A stretch of DNA of 64,000 nt from Comamonas koreensis (GTDB lineage: Bacteria > Pseudomonadota > Gammaproteobacteria > Burkholderiales > Burkholderiaceae_C), in the NCBI RefSeq assembly GCF_021026195.1, contig NZ_JAJNCT010000009.1, positions 248,001 to 312,000 of the forward strand, written 5' to 3'. Position 1 is the stretch's first letter. Every line of letters starts with the position of its first letter. This document shows positions 51,655 to 59,536 of the stretch, one piece after another. Both the position numbers and the translations under genes were made by a program. The notes beneath the pieces are model-generated. The model made no database searches, was not told where the DNA came from, and saw only the letters and a program-made list of their open reading frames with translations.

Positions 51655-52947
51655 ATGTCTGATTCCTTCCTTCCCCGCTGGCGTGAAGTGCGCCCGGGCG
51701 CTGACGATGTCGTCGCGCCCGATGAGCGCCTGCCCTGGCCACAAACCTCGATCATGGGGGTGCAGCATGTCATCGCCATGTTTGGCTCGACCATTCTGGC
51801 GCCCATTCTGATGGGTTTTGATCCAAATGTCGCCATTTTGATGAGTGGTGTCGGCACATTGATCTTCTTTCTGATCACTGGCGGCCGCGTGCCCAGCTAC
51901 CTGGGATCGAGCTTTGCCTTCATCGGCGTGGTGATTGCCGCCACCGGCTATACCGGCTCCGGGCCCAATGCCAACATTGGCATGGCGCTGGGCGGCATCA
52001 TTGCCTGCGGCCTGCTCTACACCTTGATCGGCTTTATCGTGCAAGCGGTGGGCACGGGCTGGATCGAGCGCTTCATGCCCCCGGTGGTGACCGGCGCCAT
52101 CGTGGCCGTGATCGGCCTGAACCTGGCCAGCGTTCCGGTCAAAAACATGGCCAGCAACAACTTCGAGAGCTGGATGCAGGCGATGACCTTTGTCTGTGTC
52201 GGCATGGTGGCCGTGCTCACCCGGGGCATGGTGCAGCGTCTGCTGATCCTGGTGGGCCTGATTGCAGCGGCCATCATCTACGCCATCCTGACCAATGGCA
52301 TGGGCCTGGGCAAGCCGGTGGATCTGTCGGGCCTGGCCTCGGCCGCCTGGATCGGCATGCCCAATTTCTCGGCACCGCAGTTCAGCCCCCAAGCCATGGT
52401 GCTGATCGCCCCGATCGTGATCATCCTGGTGGCCGAGAACCTCGGTCACATCAAGGCCGTGACGGCCATGACCGGCCGCAACCTGGACCAGTACATGGGC
52501 CGGGCCTTCATCGGCGACGGCGTGGCGACCATGGTCAGCGGCGGCGTGGGCGGCACGGGTGTGACCACCTATGCCGAAAACATCGGCGTAATGGCCGCAA
52601 CGCGCATCTACTCGACCGCTGTCTTCATGGTGGCCGGCCTGATTGCGCTGCTGCTGGGCTTTTCGCCCAAGTTCGGCGCACTGATCCAGGCGATCCCGCT
52701 GCCCGTCATGGGCGGTGTGTCCATCGTGGTGTTCGGCCTGATTGCCGTGGCCGGCGCCAAGATCTGGGTGGAAAACAAGGTGGATTTCTCGCAGAACAAG
52801 AACCTGATCGTGGCCGCCATCACCCTGATCATCGGTACCGGGGACTTCACCCTGAAGTTCGGCAGCTTTGCGCTGGGCGGCATCGGGACCGCAACCTTCG
52901 GCGCCATCATCCTCTACCAACTGCTCAACCGCAGCGACAAGCGCTGA
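51655..52947 (+). CDS. Uracil/pyrimidine nucleobase permease (NCS2 family)
   Basis: 430 residues and about 14 membrane segments. NCS2 features are QHVIAMFGSTILAPILMGFDP near the N-terminus, the ALGGIIACGLLYTLIG region, LVAENLGHIKAVTAMTG and GGVGGTGVTTYAENIGVMAATRIYS with the substrate glutamates. It resembles RutG/UraA more than the xanthine branch. It is a proton symporter in the inner membrane. The ATG at 51655 follows a weak leader; upstream in-frame codons lack family similarity. A terminator follows. Confidence 0.92.
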   Translation: MSDSFLPRWREVRPGADDVVAPDERLPWPQTSIMGVQHVIAMFGSTILAPILMGFDPNVAILMSGVGTLIFFLITGGRVPSYLGSSFAFIGVVIAATGYTGSGPNANIGMALGGIIACGLLYTLIGFIVQAVGTGWIERFMPPVVTGAIVAVIGLNLASVPVKNMASNNFESWMQAMTFVCVGMVAVLTRGMVQRLLILVGLIAAAIIYAILTNGMGLGKPVDLSGLASAAWIGMPNFSAPQFSPQAMVLIAPIVIILVAENLGHIKAVTAMTGRNLDQYMGRAFIGDGVATMVSGGVGGTGVTTYAENIGVMAATRIYSTAVFMVAGLIALLLGFSPKFGALIQAIPLPVMGGVSIVVFGLIAVAGAKIWVENKVDFSQNKNLIVAAITLIIGTGDFTLKFGSFALGGIGTATFGAIILYQLLNRSDKR

Positions 52948-52970
52948 GCAGCTCGCCAGCCCTTCCCCCC

Positions 52971-52994
52971 AGCCCGGTTGTCCCGGGCTTTTTT
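52971..52994 (+). terminator. Rho-independent terminator of the permease gene
   Basis: AGCCCGG/CCGGGCT stem with a TTGTC loop and six Ts. Confidence 0.9.
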
Positions 52995-53183
52995 ATGCGC
53001 TAAATTGTTGCAGTGCAACAATAAATTGCCAGTGCAGTAGCACTTATCCACAATCGGGTATTCCCGGATTCTCAATGGTTTCGGATGCAACGACTGCTAA
53101 GATTTGCCCGCCTCGCCGCCCGGCCTATGCCGCTGGGCTGCATCTGTAGACAATAACGAAAACATCTCCCTGGAGTCTCCCCC

Positions 53184-54704
53184 ATGTCGTTGAATGACCG
53201 TGTGCGCTGCAGCGCGCTGCACTCCCGCATCATGTCCGCAGCCGACGCGGCTGCCCTGATCCCCGCCGGCGCCAATGTGGGCATGAGCGGTTTCACCGGC
53301 GCAGGCTACCCCAAGGCCCTGCCCCAGGCCATTGCCAGCCATGCCAAGGCCGAGCATGCCGCAGGCCGGCCCTACAAGATCAATGTGTGGACGGGCGCCT
53401 CCACCGCTGCGGAATGCGATGGCGTGCTGGCCGAGGCCGGTGCCATCGACCAGCGCCTGCCCTTCAACACCGACCCTATCGCGCGCAAGTCCATCAATGC
53501 CGGAGACATCAACTTCATCGACATGCACCTGTCCCACGTCGCCCAGCATGCCTGGTTCGGCTTTCTGGGCCCCATGCATGTGGCCGTGGTCGAAGTGCTG
53601 GGCATCACCGCCGATGGCCTGCTGATCCCGTCGACCGCCGTGGGCAACAACAAGACCTGGCTGGAGATTGCGGACAAGGTGATCCTCGAGGTGAACACCA
53701 AGCCGCCCGCCAGAATGGAAGGCATGCACGACATCTACTACGGCACGGCGATCCCGCCGCGCCGCGTGCCCATCCGCATGACGCATGCCGACGACCGCAT
53801 CGGCGAGGGCTACCTGAAGGTGGACCTGGACAAGGTGGTCGCCGTGGTCGAGACCCACAAGGGCGACCGCGACAATGTGTTTGCCGCGCCGGATGCCAAC
53901 TCCAACACCATTGCCGCCTCGATCATCGACTTTCTCTCGCACGAGATGAAGATGGGCCGCCTGCCCCAGCAGATGCTGCCGATCCAGTCGGGCGTGGGCA
54001 ATGTCGCCAATGCGGTGCTGGCCGGCCTGCTCACCGGCCCCTTCGACAACCTGCTGGGCTTCACCGAAGTGCTGCAGGACGGCATGCTTGACCTGCTGCG
54101 CAGCGGCAAGATGGCGCGCGCCTCGGCCACCTCCATCTCGCTGTCGTCTGCCGCCTACCGCGATTTCGAGGAGAACATCGACTTCTACCGCGACCGCATC
54201 ATCCTGCGCCCGCAGGAGATCTCCAACCACCCCGAGCTGGTACGCCGCCTGGGCGTAATCGCGATGAACTCGATGATCGAGGCCGACATCTACGGCAACA
54301 TCAACTCCACCCATGTGATGGGATCGAGCATGATGAACGGTATTGGCGGCAGTGGCGACTTTGCCCGCAACGGCTTTCTGTCCTTCTTCGTCACGCCCTC
54401 GGTGGCCAAGAACGGCCATATCTCCTGCATCGTGCCCATGTGCTCGCATGTGGACCACACCGAGCACGACACACAGATCATCGTCACCGAACAAGGCCTG
54501 GCCGATCTGCGCGGCCTCTCGCCCAAGCAGCGCGCCAAGGTCATCATCGAGCGCTGCGCGCACCCGGACTTCCGCCCCATGCTGCAGGACTATGTGGACC
54601 GTGCGATGCAGCAGTCGGCCGGCCTGCATACGCCGCACATCCTGACCGAGGCGCTGTCCTGGCACCAGCGCTACCTGGATACCGGCTCGATGAAGACCGC
54701 CTGA
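53184..54704 (+). CDS. Acetyl-CoA hydrolase / succinyl-CoA:acetate CoA-transferase type protein
   Basis: 506 residues, as in Ach1/AarC enzymes. MSGFTGAGYPKALPQAI start, PIQSGVGNVANAVLAGL, and the catalytic glutamate motif FTEVLQDGMLDLL with Glu295, the position used by AarC (Glu294), plus GIGGSGDFARNG and IVTEQGLADLRGLSP. It transfers CoA between succinate and acetate or related acids. Unlike the homologue at 28909, the catalytic Glu is intact. It is monocistronic with its own terminator and a GGAG ribosome site. Confidence 0.9.
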   Translation: MSLNDRVRCSALHSRIMSAADAAALIPAGANVGMSGFTGAGYPKALPQAIASHAKAEHAAGRPYKINVWTGASTAAECDGVLAEAGAIDQRLPFNTDPIARKSINAGDINFIDMHLSHVAQHAWFGFLGPMHVAVVEVLGITADGLLIPSTAVGNNKTWLEIADKVILEVNTKPPARMEGMHDIYYGTAIPPRRVPIRMTHADDRIGEGYLKVDLDKVVAVVETHKGDRDNVFAAPDANSNTIAASIIDFLSHEMKMGRLPQQMLPIQSGVGNVANAVLAGLLTGPFDNLLGFTEVLQDGMLDLLRSGKMARASATSISLSSAAYRDFEENIDFYRDRIILRPQEISNHPELVRRLGVIAMNSMIEADIYGNINSTHVMGSSMMNGIGGSGDFARNGFLSFFVTPSVAKNGHISCIVPMCSHVDHTEHDTQIIVTEQGLADLRGLSPKQRAKVIIERCAHPDFRPMLQDYVDRAMQQSAGLHTPHILTEALSWHQRYLDTGSMKTA

Positions 54705-54725
54705 TCCACCCACCCGATCACCCGG

Positions 54726-54759
54726 ACGCCCCGCCAGCCTGCGCTGTGCGGGGCGTTTT
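54726..54759 (+). terminator. Rho-independent terminator after the CoA-transferase
   Basis: ACGCCCCGC/GCGGGGCGT perfect 9-bp stem with a 13-base loop, followed by four Ts. Confidence 0.75.
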
Positions 54760-54848
54760 GCATCTGTCTCCGACGCAATTGCGGCGGCGGACGCTGCAGC
54801 GCACAATAGCGGCGAGCCATGGCAGCCGCCATCGAAAAAGTCGCGCCA

Positions 54849-54884
54849 GCTTTTGATATGACTGAACATACAGCTATCAAAAGC
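54849..54884. repeat. 10-bp inverted repeat upstream of the MFS gene
   Basis: GCTTTTGATA and TATCAAAAGC are perfect arms around 16 bp. It is 49 bp before the MFS start codon, and could be an operator or one of the GCTATCAAAA-type short repeats found between genes in Comamonadaceae. Confidence 0.5.
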
Positions 54885-54932
54885 GAAGCATCCCAACCGC
54901 ACATCCTACCCATAACAGCATCGGAGACCAAC

Positions 54933-56234
54933 ATGGACACCCTGGAACAGCGCACCATCTCCAAGATCAGCTGGCGGCTCTTGCCGCTGCTCATGGTCTG
55001 CTACTTCATCGCCTACCTCGACCGCGTCAATATCGGCTTTGCCGGGGCCAGCATGTCCAAGGACCTGGGCTTCTCGGCAGCCGTGTTCGGCAGCGCGGCC
55101 GGTATCTTCTTCCTCTCCTACTTTCTCTGTGAAGTGCCCAGCAACCTGGCGCTGGAGAAGTTTGGCGCCCGCAAGTGGATCGCCCGCATCATGTTCAGCT
55201 GGGGCGTGCTGTCAGCTGGCCAAGCCTGGGTGGACAGTGCCACCAGCTTCAACATCGTGCGCTTTCTGCTGGGCATTGCCGAGGCGGGCTTTTTCCCCGG
55301 CGTGATCTTCTACATCACCTTGTGGTTCCCGGCCGCCTACCGGGCGCGCATCGTCGGCTGGTTCATGTTTGCCATCCCCATCTCCACGGTGATCGGCGCG
55401 CCCATCTCCGGCTTCATCCTCGACATGGACGGCATGGGCGGCATGCATGGCTGGCAATGGCTGTTCATCCTGGAGGCGCTGCCGGCGATCTTCCTGACCT
55501 TCGTCGTGCTGTTCTACCTGCCCGATGGCCCGCAGGACGCCAAGTGGCTGACCGACGAAGAGCGCGCCTGGCTGGCCAAGACCCTGACGGCCGAGCGCCA
55601 GAACCGCGAATCCATCCACAAGATCTCCTGGAAACAGACCCTGCTCAACCCCAAGGTGATCGCGCTGGGCTTTGTCTACATGGGCATCACCGTGCCGCTC
55701 TACGGCCTGGGCTTCTTCCTGCCGCAGATCATCAAGGGCTTTGGTGGCCTGTCCAATGTGCAGGTCGGCTTCATCAACGCCTTCCCCTATCTGGTCGGCG
55801 CCATCGCAATGATCTTCTGGACGCGCGGCTCCGACCGCATGAAGGAGCGCAAGTGGTTTGTGCTGATTCCGCTGGCCTGCATCGTCGCCGGCCTGCTGAT
55901 CGCTGCCAACACCGCCGCACCGGTGCCCAAGATGGCGGCGGTGACCCTGGCTGCGTTTGGCATCTTCAGCGCGCTGCCCACGTTCTGGACCTTGCCCACC
56001 GCCTTCCTGAGCGGCACCGCTGCCGCAGCGGGCATCGCCTGGATCAACTCCATCGGCAACCTGGGTGGCTACATCGGCCCGACGATTTTTGGCACGCTCA
56101 AGGACAGGATGGGCAACGATGTCTACGCCGTCATGTTCCTGGCATCGTTGGCCGTCGTCGCGTTTGCGCTGGTGTTCTTCATGCGCCATGACACCCGCGC
56201 CGAAGGCTTTGATGTGAAGGCTCCGGCCCACTGA
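54933..56234 (+). CDS. MFS transporter, anion:cation symporter (phthalate/tartrate permease) type
   Basis: 433 residues with 12 predicted membrane segments. ACS-family signatures are YFIAYLDRVNIGFAG in helix 1, LSYFLCEVPSNLALEKFGARKWIARI and RFLLGIAEAGFFPGVIFYITLWFP. It takes up organic anions such as phthalate, tartrate, glucarate or aromatic acids with protons. The frame extends upstream to 54819 across the inverted repeat; the ATG at 54933 with GGAGACCAAC gives the family start. No catabolic genes are adjacent, so the substrate is unknown. Confidence 0.9.
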   Translation: MDTLEQRTISKISWRLLPLLMVCYFIAYLDRVNIGFAGASMSKDLGFSAAVFGSAAGIFFLSYFLCEVPSNLALEKFGARKWIARIMFSWGVLSAGQAWVDSATSFNIVRFLLGIAEAGFFPGVIFYITLWFPAAYRARIVGWFMFAIPISTVIGAPISGFILDMDGMGGMHGWQWLFILEALPAIFLTFVVLFYLPDGPQDAKWLTDEERAWLAKTLTAERQNRESIHKISWKQTLLNPKVIALGFVYMGITVPLYGLGFFLPQIIKGFGGLSNVQVGFINAFPYLVGAIAMIFWTRGSDRMKERKWFVLIPLACIVAGLLIAANTAAPVPKMAAVTLAAFGIFSALPTFWTLPTAFLSGTAAAAGIAWINSIGNLGGYIGPTIFGTLKDRMGNDVYAVMFLASLAVVAFALVFFMRHDTRAEGFDVKAPAH

Positions 56235-56254
56235 AGAGCGGGCCCGCCTTCCCC

Positions 56255-56285
56255 CAAAAAACAATGCGCCCTCGGGCGCATTGTT
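56255..56285 (-). terminator. Bidirectional terminator between MFS and YihY genes
   Basis: AACAATGCGCCC/GGGCGCATTGTT perfect stem. On the minus strand it is followed by six Ts (56256-56261), so it chiefly ends the yihY-like transcript; on the plus strand TTGTTGTTGG gives a weaker tail. Confidence 0.8.
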
Positions 56286-56302
56286 GTTGGTGCGATGGTC
56301 TT

Positions 56303-57283
56303 CTAGATCTGAAAATCCACCGTCGCCGCCTCGCCCGCCGCAGGCCGCAGGCGTGCGCTGTCCGCCTCCGCTGCGCCGCCTCCCTTGCCATGCAGCGCAA
56401 TATCGGCACCGTTGAGCGAGCGTGCACAGCTCGCTGCAAACAGCAGGATGGCAGACGAGAAGTAGATCCACATCAGCAGCACCACCAGCGAGCCGGCAGC
56501 GCCATAGGCCGAGACCACGGCAGCGGTGGACAGATACCACGCCAGCACCTGCTTGCCGATGGTGAAGAGGAAGGCGCCAATCGCAGCACCGGCAATCAGA
56601 AAGCGCAGCCGGGGCTTGGTGCCCGTGCCGATACGCATCATGCCGACGAACAAGGTGACAGTGATCAGGAAGGACACGGTCTCGTTGATGACGCCCAGCA
56701 GCATGCCGGGGGCCTCGATATGCAACACGGCGCCGGCCCAGCGCGTGGTCATGCTCAGCATCGTGGTGAGGACCAGCGATATCAGCATCAAAAAGCCCAG
56801 CACCAGGATGTAGCCCAGGCCCCGCACCCGCTGCACCAGCGAATACCACCAGGGCGTGCCGCTCTTGTCAACCTTCTCGCCATGGTTCCACAGCCGCTCC
56901 AGCGAAGTCTGCAGCTCCACAAACACCCCGGTAGCACCCGACAGCAGCATCACAAAACCAATCGCCGAGGCAATCAGGCCCTGCGACTTGGTCTGCGCAC
57001 TCGACAGCGCGCCGCGCACCACATCGGCCACCTGTGAGCCCATGATGTCTTCGACCTGGTGGATCAGGTTGCTCTCGATGTAGGAGCGATCGAGCCACCA
57101 GCCCAGCACCCCCACCAGGAGCAGCAGCAGCGGCGCCAGGCTCAGCATGCCGTAGAACGACATGGCCGCGCTCATGCGCAGGCCATCGGCTGCCAGCCAT
57201 TGGTCGGCCGCATGGTAGAAGGGGCGGAAAGGATTGAGCTTGCGCTGCACCCGTTGGGCGAGCGTGGAGTCTTGTGTCACCAT
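56303..57283 (-). CDS. YihY/BrkB family inner-membrane protein
   Basis: 326 residues with six membrane segments. Family landmarks are the N-terminal RMSAAMSFYGMLSLAPLLLL, the LSGATGVFVELQTSLERLWN helix and YLSTAAVVSAYGAAGSLVVLLMWIYFSS. Members were once called RNase BN; their role is unclear and possibly linked to lipid or envelope homeostasis. The C-terminal 40 residues are Ala/Gly-rich and poorly conserved. Monocistronic. Confidence 0.9.
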   Translation of the reverse strand: MVTQDSTLAQRVQRKLNPFRPFYHAADQWLAADGLRMSAAMSFYGMLSLAPLLLLLVGVLGWWLDRSYIESNLIHQVEDIMGSQVADVVRGALSSAQTKSQGLIASAIGFVMLLSGATGVFVELQTSLERLWNHGEKVDKSGTPWWYSLVQRVRGLGYILVLGFLMLISLVLTTMLSMTTRWAGAVLHIEAPGMLLGVINETVSFLITVTLFVGMMRIGTGTKPRLRFLIAGAAIGAFLFTIGKQVLAWYLSTAAVVSAYGAAGSLVVLLMWIYFSSAILLFAASCARSLNGADIALHGKGGGAAEADSARLRPAAGEAATVDFQI

Positions 57284-57410
57284 CGCCCAATTCTGGCATT
57301 GAAGGGCGGCCAGCCGGTGTCAGCCATCGGCCATAGCTGGCGCCAGGTCCCAATTTCTGACAATCTGCGGCGCCCCGCCCACGCCGGCCCATCCTTTGCC
57401 CCAAGCCGCA

Positions 57411-59255
57411 TCAGCGCAAATGGTGCACCTGCTGCAGGCCATAGACCGGTGTCGCCAGCCCCTCCTGCCGCGCCTTGAGCTGCAGCGCCAGGTACAGCGA
57501 ATAGTGGCGCGACTGGTGCAGGTTGCCGCCATGGAACCACAGCTGCGGCTGCTGGGTGGGCTTCCACATATTGCGCTGCTCGCCCTCCCAGGGCCCGGGG
57601 TCCTTGGTGGTGTCCGATCCCAGGCCCCAGACCTTGCCCACCCTGTCGGCCACCTCCTGGCTGATGAGGTCGGCCACCCAGCCATTCATCGAGCCATAGC
57701 CGGTGGCATAGACCACCAGGTCGGCAGGTAGCTCGGTGCCATCGCTCAGCACCACGGCGTTTTCAGTGAGATGGCTGATGCCCTTGTTCTTGCCCGCCTG
57801 CAGTTGGATGCTGCCGTCGATCACCAGGTCGCAGGCACCCACATCGATGTAGTAGCCCGAGGCGCGGCGCAGGTACTTCATGAACAGGCCCGATTCGTCA
57901 TCGCCAAAGTCCAGCATGAAACCCGCCTCTTCGAGCTGGCGGTAGAACTCGGCATCGCGCTCGCGGATGCGGTCGTACAGCGGCACCTGGAAGTCGGCCA
58001 TGATGCGGTAGGGCAGCGAGGCAAAGATCAGGTCTGCCTTCTTGGTGGTGACACCGCTGGCCACGGCGCGCTCCGAGTACAGATCGCCCAGGCCAATGTC
58101 CATCAGCGAATCAGAGCGCACGATGTGCGTGGACGAGCGCTGCACCATGGTTACATCGGCACCATGCTCCCAGAGCGCGGCGCAGATGTCATGGGCTGAG
58201 TTGTTGGCCCCGATCACCACCACCTTCTTGCCGGCATAGGCCTCGGGCCCCGAATGCTGCGACGAGTGCTGCTGCTCGCCCCGGAAGCGCTCCTGGCCTT
58301 CGATGCGGGGGATGTTGGCCTTGCCCGACATGCCGGTGGCAAACACCAGCTGCTTGGGGCGCAGCACCATCGTGCGGCCCTCGCGCTCCACCGTCACCTC
58401 CCACTCCTGGGCGGCCTCGTCGTAGCGGGCGCCCAGGCATTGGGTGGACGACCAGTAGTTCACCTCCATCACCCGGGTGTACATCTCCAGCCAATCGCCA
58501 ATCTTGTCCTTGGGTGCGAACACCGGCCAGTGCTCGGGGAAGGGAATGTAGGGCAGGTGGTCGTACCAAACCGGGTCGTGCAGGCACAGCGATTTGTAGC
58601 GGTTGCGCCATTGGTCGCCGGGGCGCGGCTGCCGGTCGATGACGATGTGCGACACGCCCAGCTGGCGCAGCCGCGCGCCCAGCGCAATACCGCCCTGGCC
58701 ACCGCCAATCACCAGCACATAGGGCTGGCGGCTCTCGCCCAGGGTCCCGGCCTCTTCCTGCTGGCGGTCCAGCCAGGTCTTGCGGCCCCGGCGTATGCCG
58801 TGCTCGGCGCCCATCGGGCGGCGCACCCCTTGCGCCTCTTCAAAGCCCTTGAGCTCCTGGATGGTGGTCAGCAAGGTCCAGATGCGGCCATCGCGGATGC
58901 GCAGATGGCCCAGGCCCCGCGCATGGCGCGCATCCACCACCAGCCAGGCGCTCAGCACACCATCGGCCTCTGTCACCTCTTCCTTCGGGTCCAGCTGCAG
59001 CAGCAAGGGTGCGGCGGCATCCAGCTGCGCGGCCAGCATGTCGGCCACCTGCGCCGGGCCTTCGCAGGTCTTGAGGTTCCAGGTCAGCAGTACCAAGTCG
59101 CGCCAGAAGCAGTCTTGGGCAAACAGCTGGCTGGCCGCCGCAAAATCGCGGGTGGCCAGCGCCTGGTTGAGCTGGTCCAGCAGGGCCTGGGCACGGGCGG
59201 CGGGTGTGCCCGCAGCCGTGGGTGTGGCCATCGGGGTGGCAGTAGCGGTGGTCAT
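57411..59255 (-). CDS. FAD-dependent monooxygenase (FMO/BVMO-like) with N-terminal NTF2-like domain
   Basis: 614 residues. Residues 20-135 form an NTF2/SnoaL-like domain; the FAD Rossmann motif is VLVIGGGQGGIALGARL at about 180-196, the second NADPH site is VVVIGANNSAHD, and the segment FRGEQQHSSQH matches the FMO/Baeyer-Villiger fingerprint F-x-G-x3-H-x3 except for His in the last position. ATG motifs (FATGMSG, YATGYGS) link the domains. It should oxygenate a ketone or heteroatom substrate in the cytosol. The ATG at 59255 follows AGGAGACAAGCC. A sigma-54 promoter and activator sites lie upstream, and the likely activator is divergent. Confidence 0.87.
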   Translation of the reverse strand: MTTATATPMATPTAAGTPAARAQALLDQLNQALATRDFAAASQLFAQDCFWRDLVLLTWNLKTCEGPAQVADMLAAQLDAAAPLLLQLDPKEEVTEADGVLSAWLVVDARHARGLGHLRIRDGRIWTLLTTIQELKGFEEAQGVRRPMGAEHGIRRGRKTWLDRQQEEAGTLGESRQPYVLVIGGGQGGIALGARLRQLGVSHIVIDRQPRPGDQWRNRYKSLCLHDPVWYDHLPYIPFPEHWPVFAPKDKIGDWLEMYTRVMEVNYWSSTQCLGARYDEAAQEWEVTVEREGRTMVLRPKQLVFATGMSGKANIPRIEGQERFRGEQQHSSQHSGPEAYAGKKVVVIGANNSAHDICAALWEHGADVTMVQRSSTHIVRSDSLMDIGLGDLYSERAVASGVTTKKADLIFASLPYRIMADFQVPLYDRIRERDAEFYRQLEEAGFMLDFGDDESGLFMKYLRRASGYYIDVGACDLVIDGSIQLQAGKNKGISHLTENAVVLSDGTELPADLVVYATGYGSMNGWVADLISQEVADRVGKVWGLGSDTTKDPGPWEGEQRNMWKPTQQPQLWFHGGNLHQSRHYSLYLALQLKARQEGLATPVYGLQQVHHLR

Positions 59256-59315
59256 GGCTTGTCTCCTTTTTTGGGCGGTATCGCAGCGGCTCTGCGGCCG
59301 CAGCGTCAGCGTTTT

Positions 59316-59331
59316 TGCAAGCCCCATGCCA
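59316..59331 (-). promoter_or_regulatory. Sigma-54 (-24/-12) promoter of the monooxygenase gene
   Basis: On the minus strand TGGCATGGGGCTTGCA matches TGGCAC-N5-TTGCA with one change; the GG and GC dinucleotides are exactly 10 bp apart. It is 61 bp upstream of the start codon at 59255. Confidence 0.82.
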
Positions 59332-59421
59332 AGCGGCCATGCTGCACTGCAACCTCCTTAGAGCAGCGCCGCGCGCTGCGGGTTTGCCAGCAGCGGGCTG
59401 GCGCGCGCACTGCCGCAGCCG

Positions 59422-59439
59422 ATGCAACACCTGTTGCAT
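59422..59439. promoter_or_regulatory. Enhancer site 1 for the sigma-54 activator
   Basis: ATGCAACA-CC-TGTTGCAT has perfect 8-bp arms. It lies about 100 bp upstream of the -24 element, the usual distance for upstream activating sequences, and between the regulator gene and its presumed target. Confidence 0.7.
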
Positions 59440-59453
59440 GCGCCCTTTTGCAC

Positions 59454-59469
59454 TGCAGCATCTGTTGCG
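59454..59469. promoter_or_regulatory. Enhancer site 2 for the sigma-54 activator
   Basis: TGCAGCA-TC-TGTTGCG is an imperfect copy of the first palindrome. The centres are 31 bp apart, three helical turns, so two dimers would bind on one face of the DNA. Confidence 0.6.
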
Positions 59470-59536
59470 GGTAAGCCTGATTGGCAGCACCAGGGTGCGG
59501 GCACAGAATCAGCCCGGTGATTGCAGGAGACCCGCC

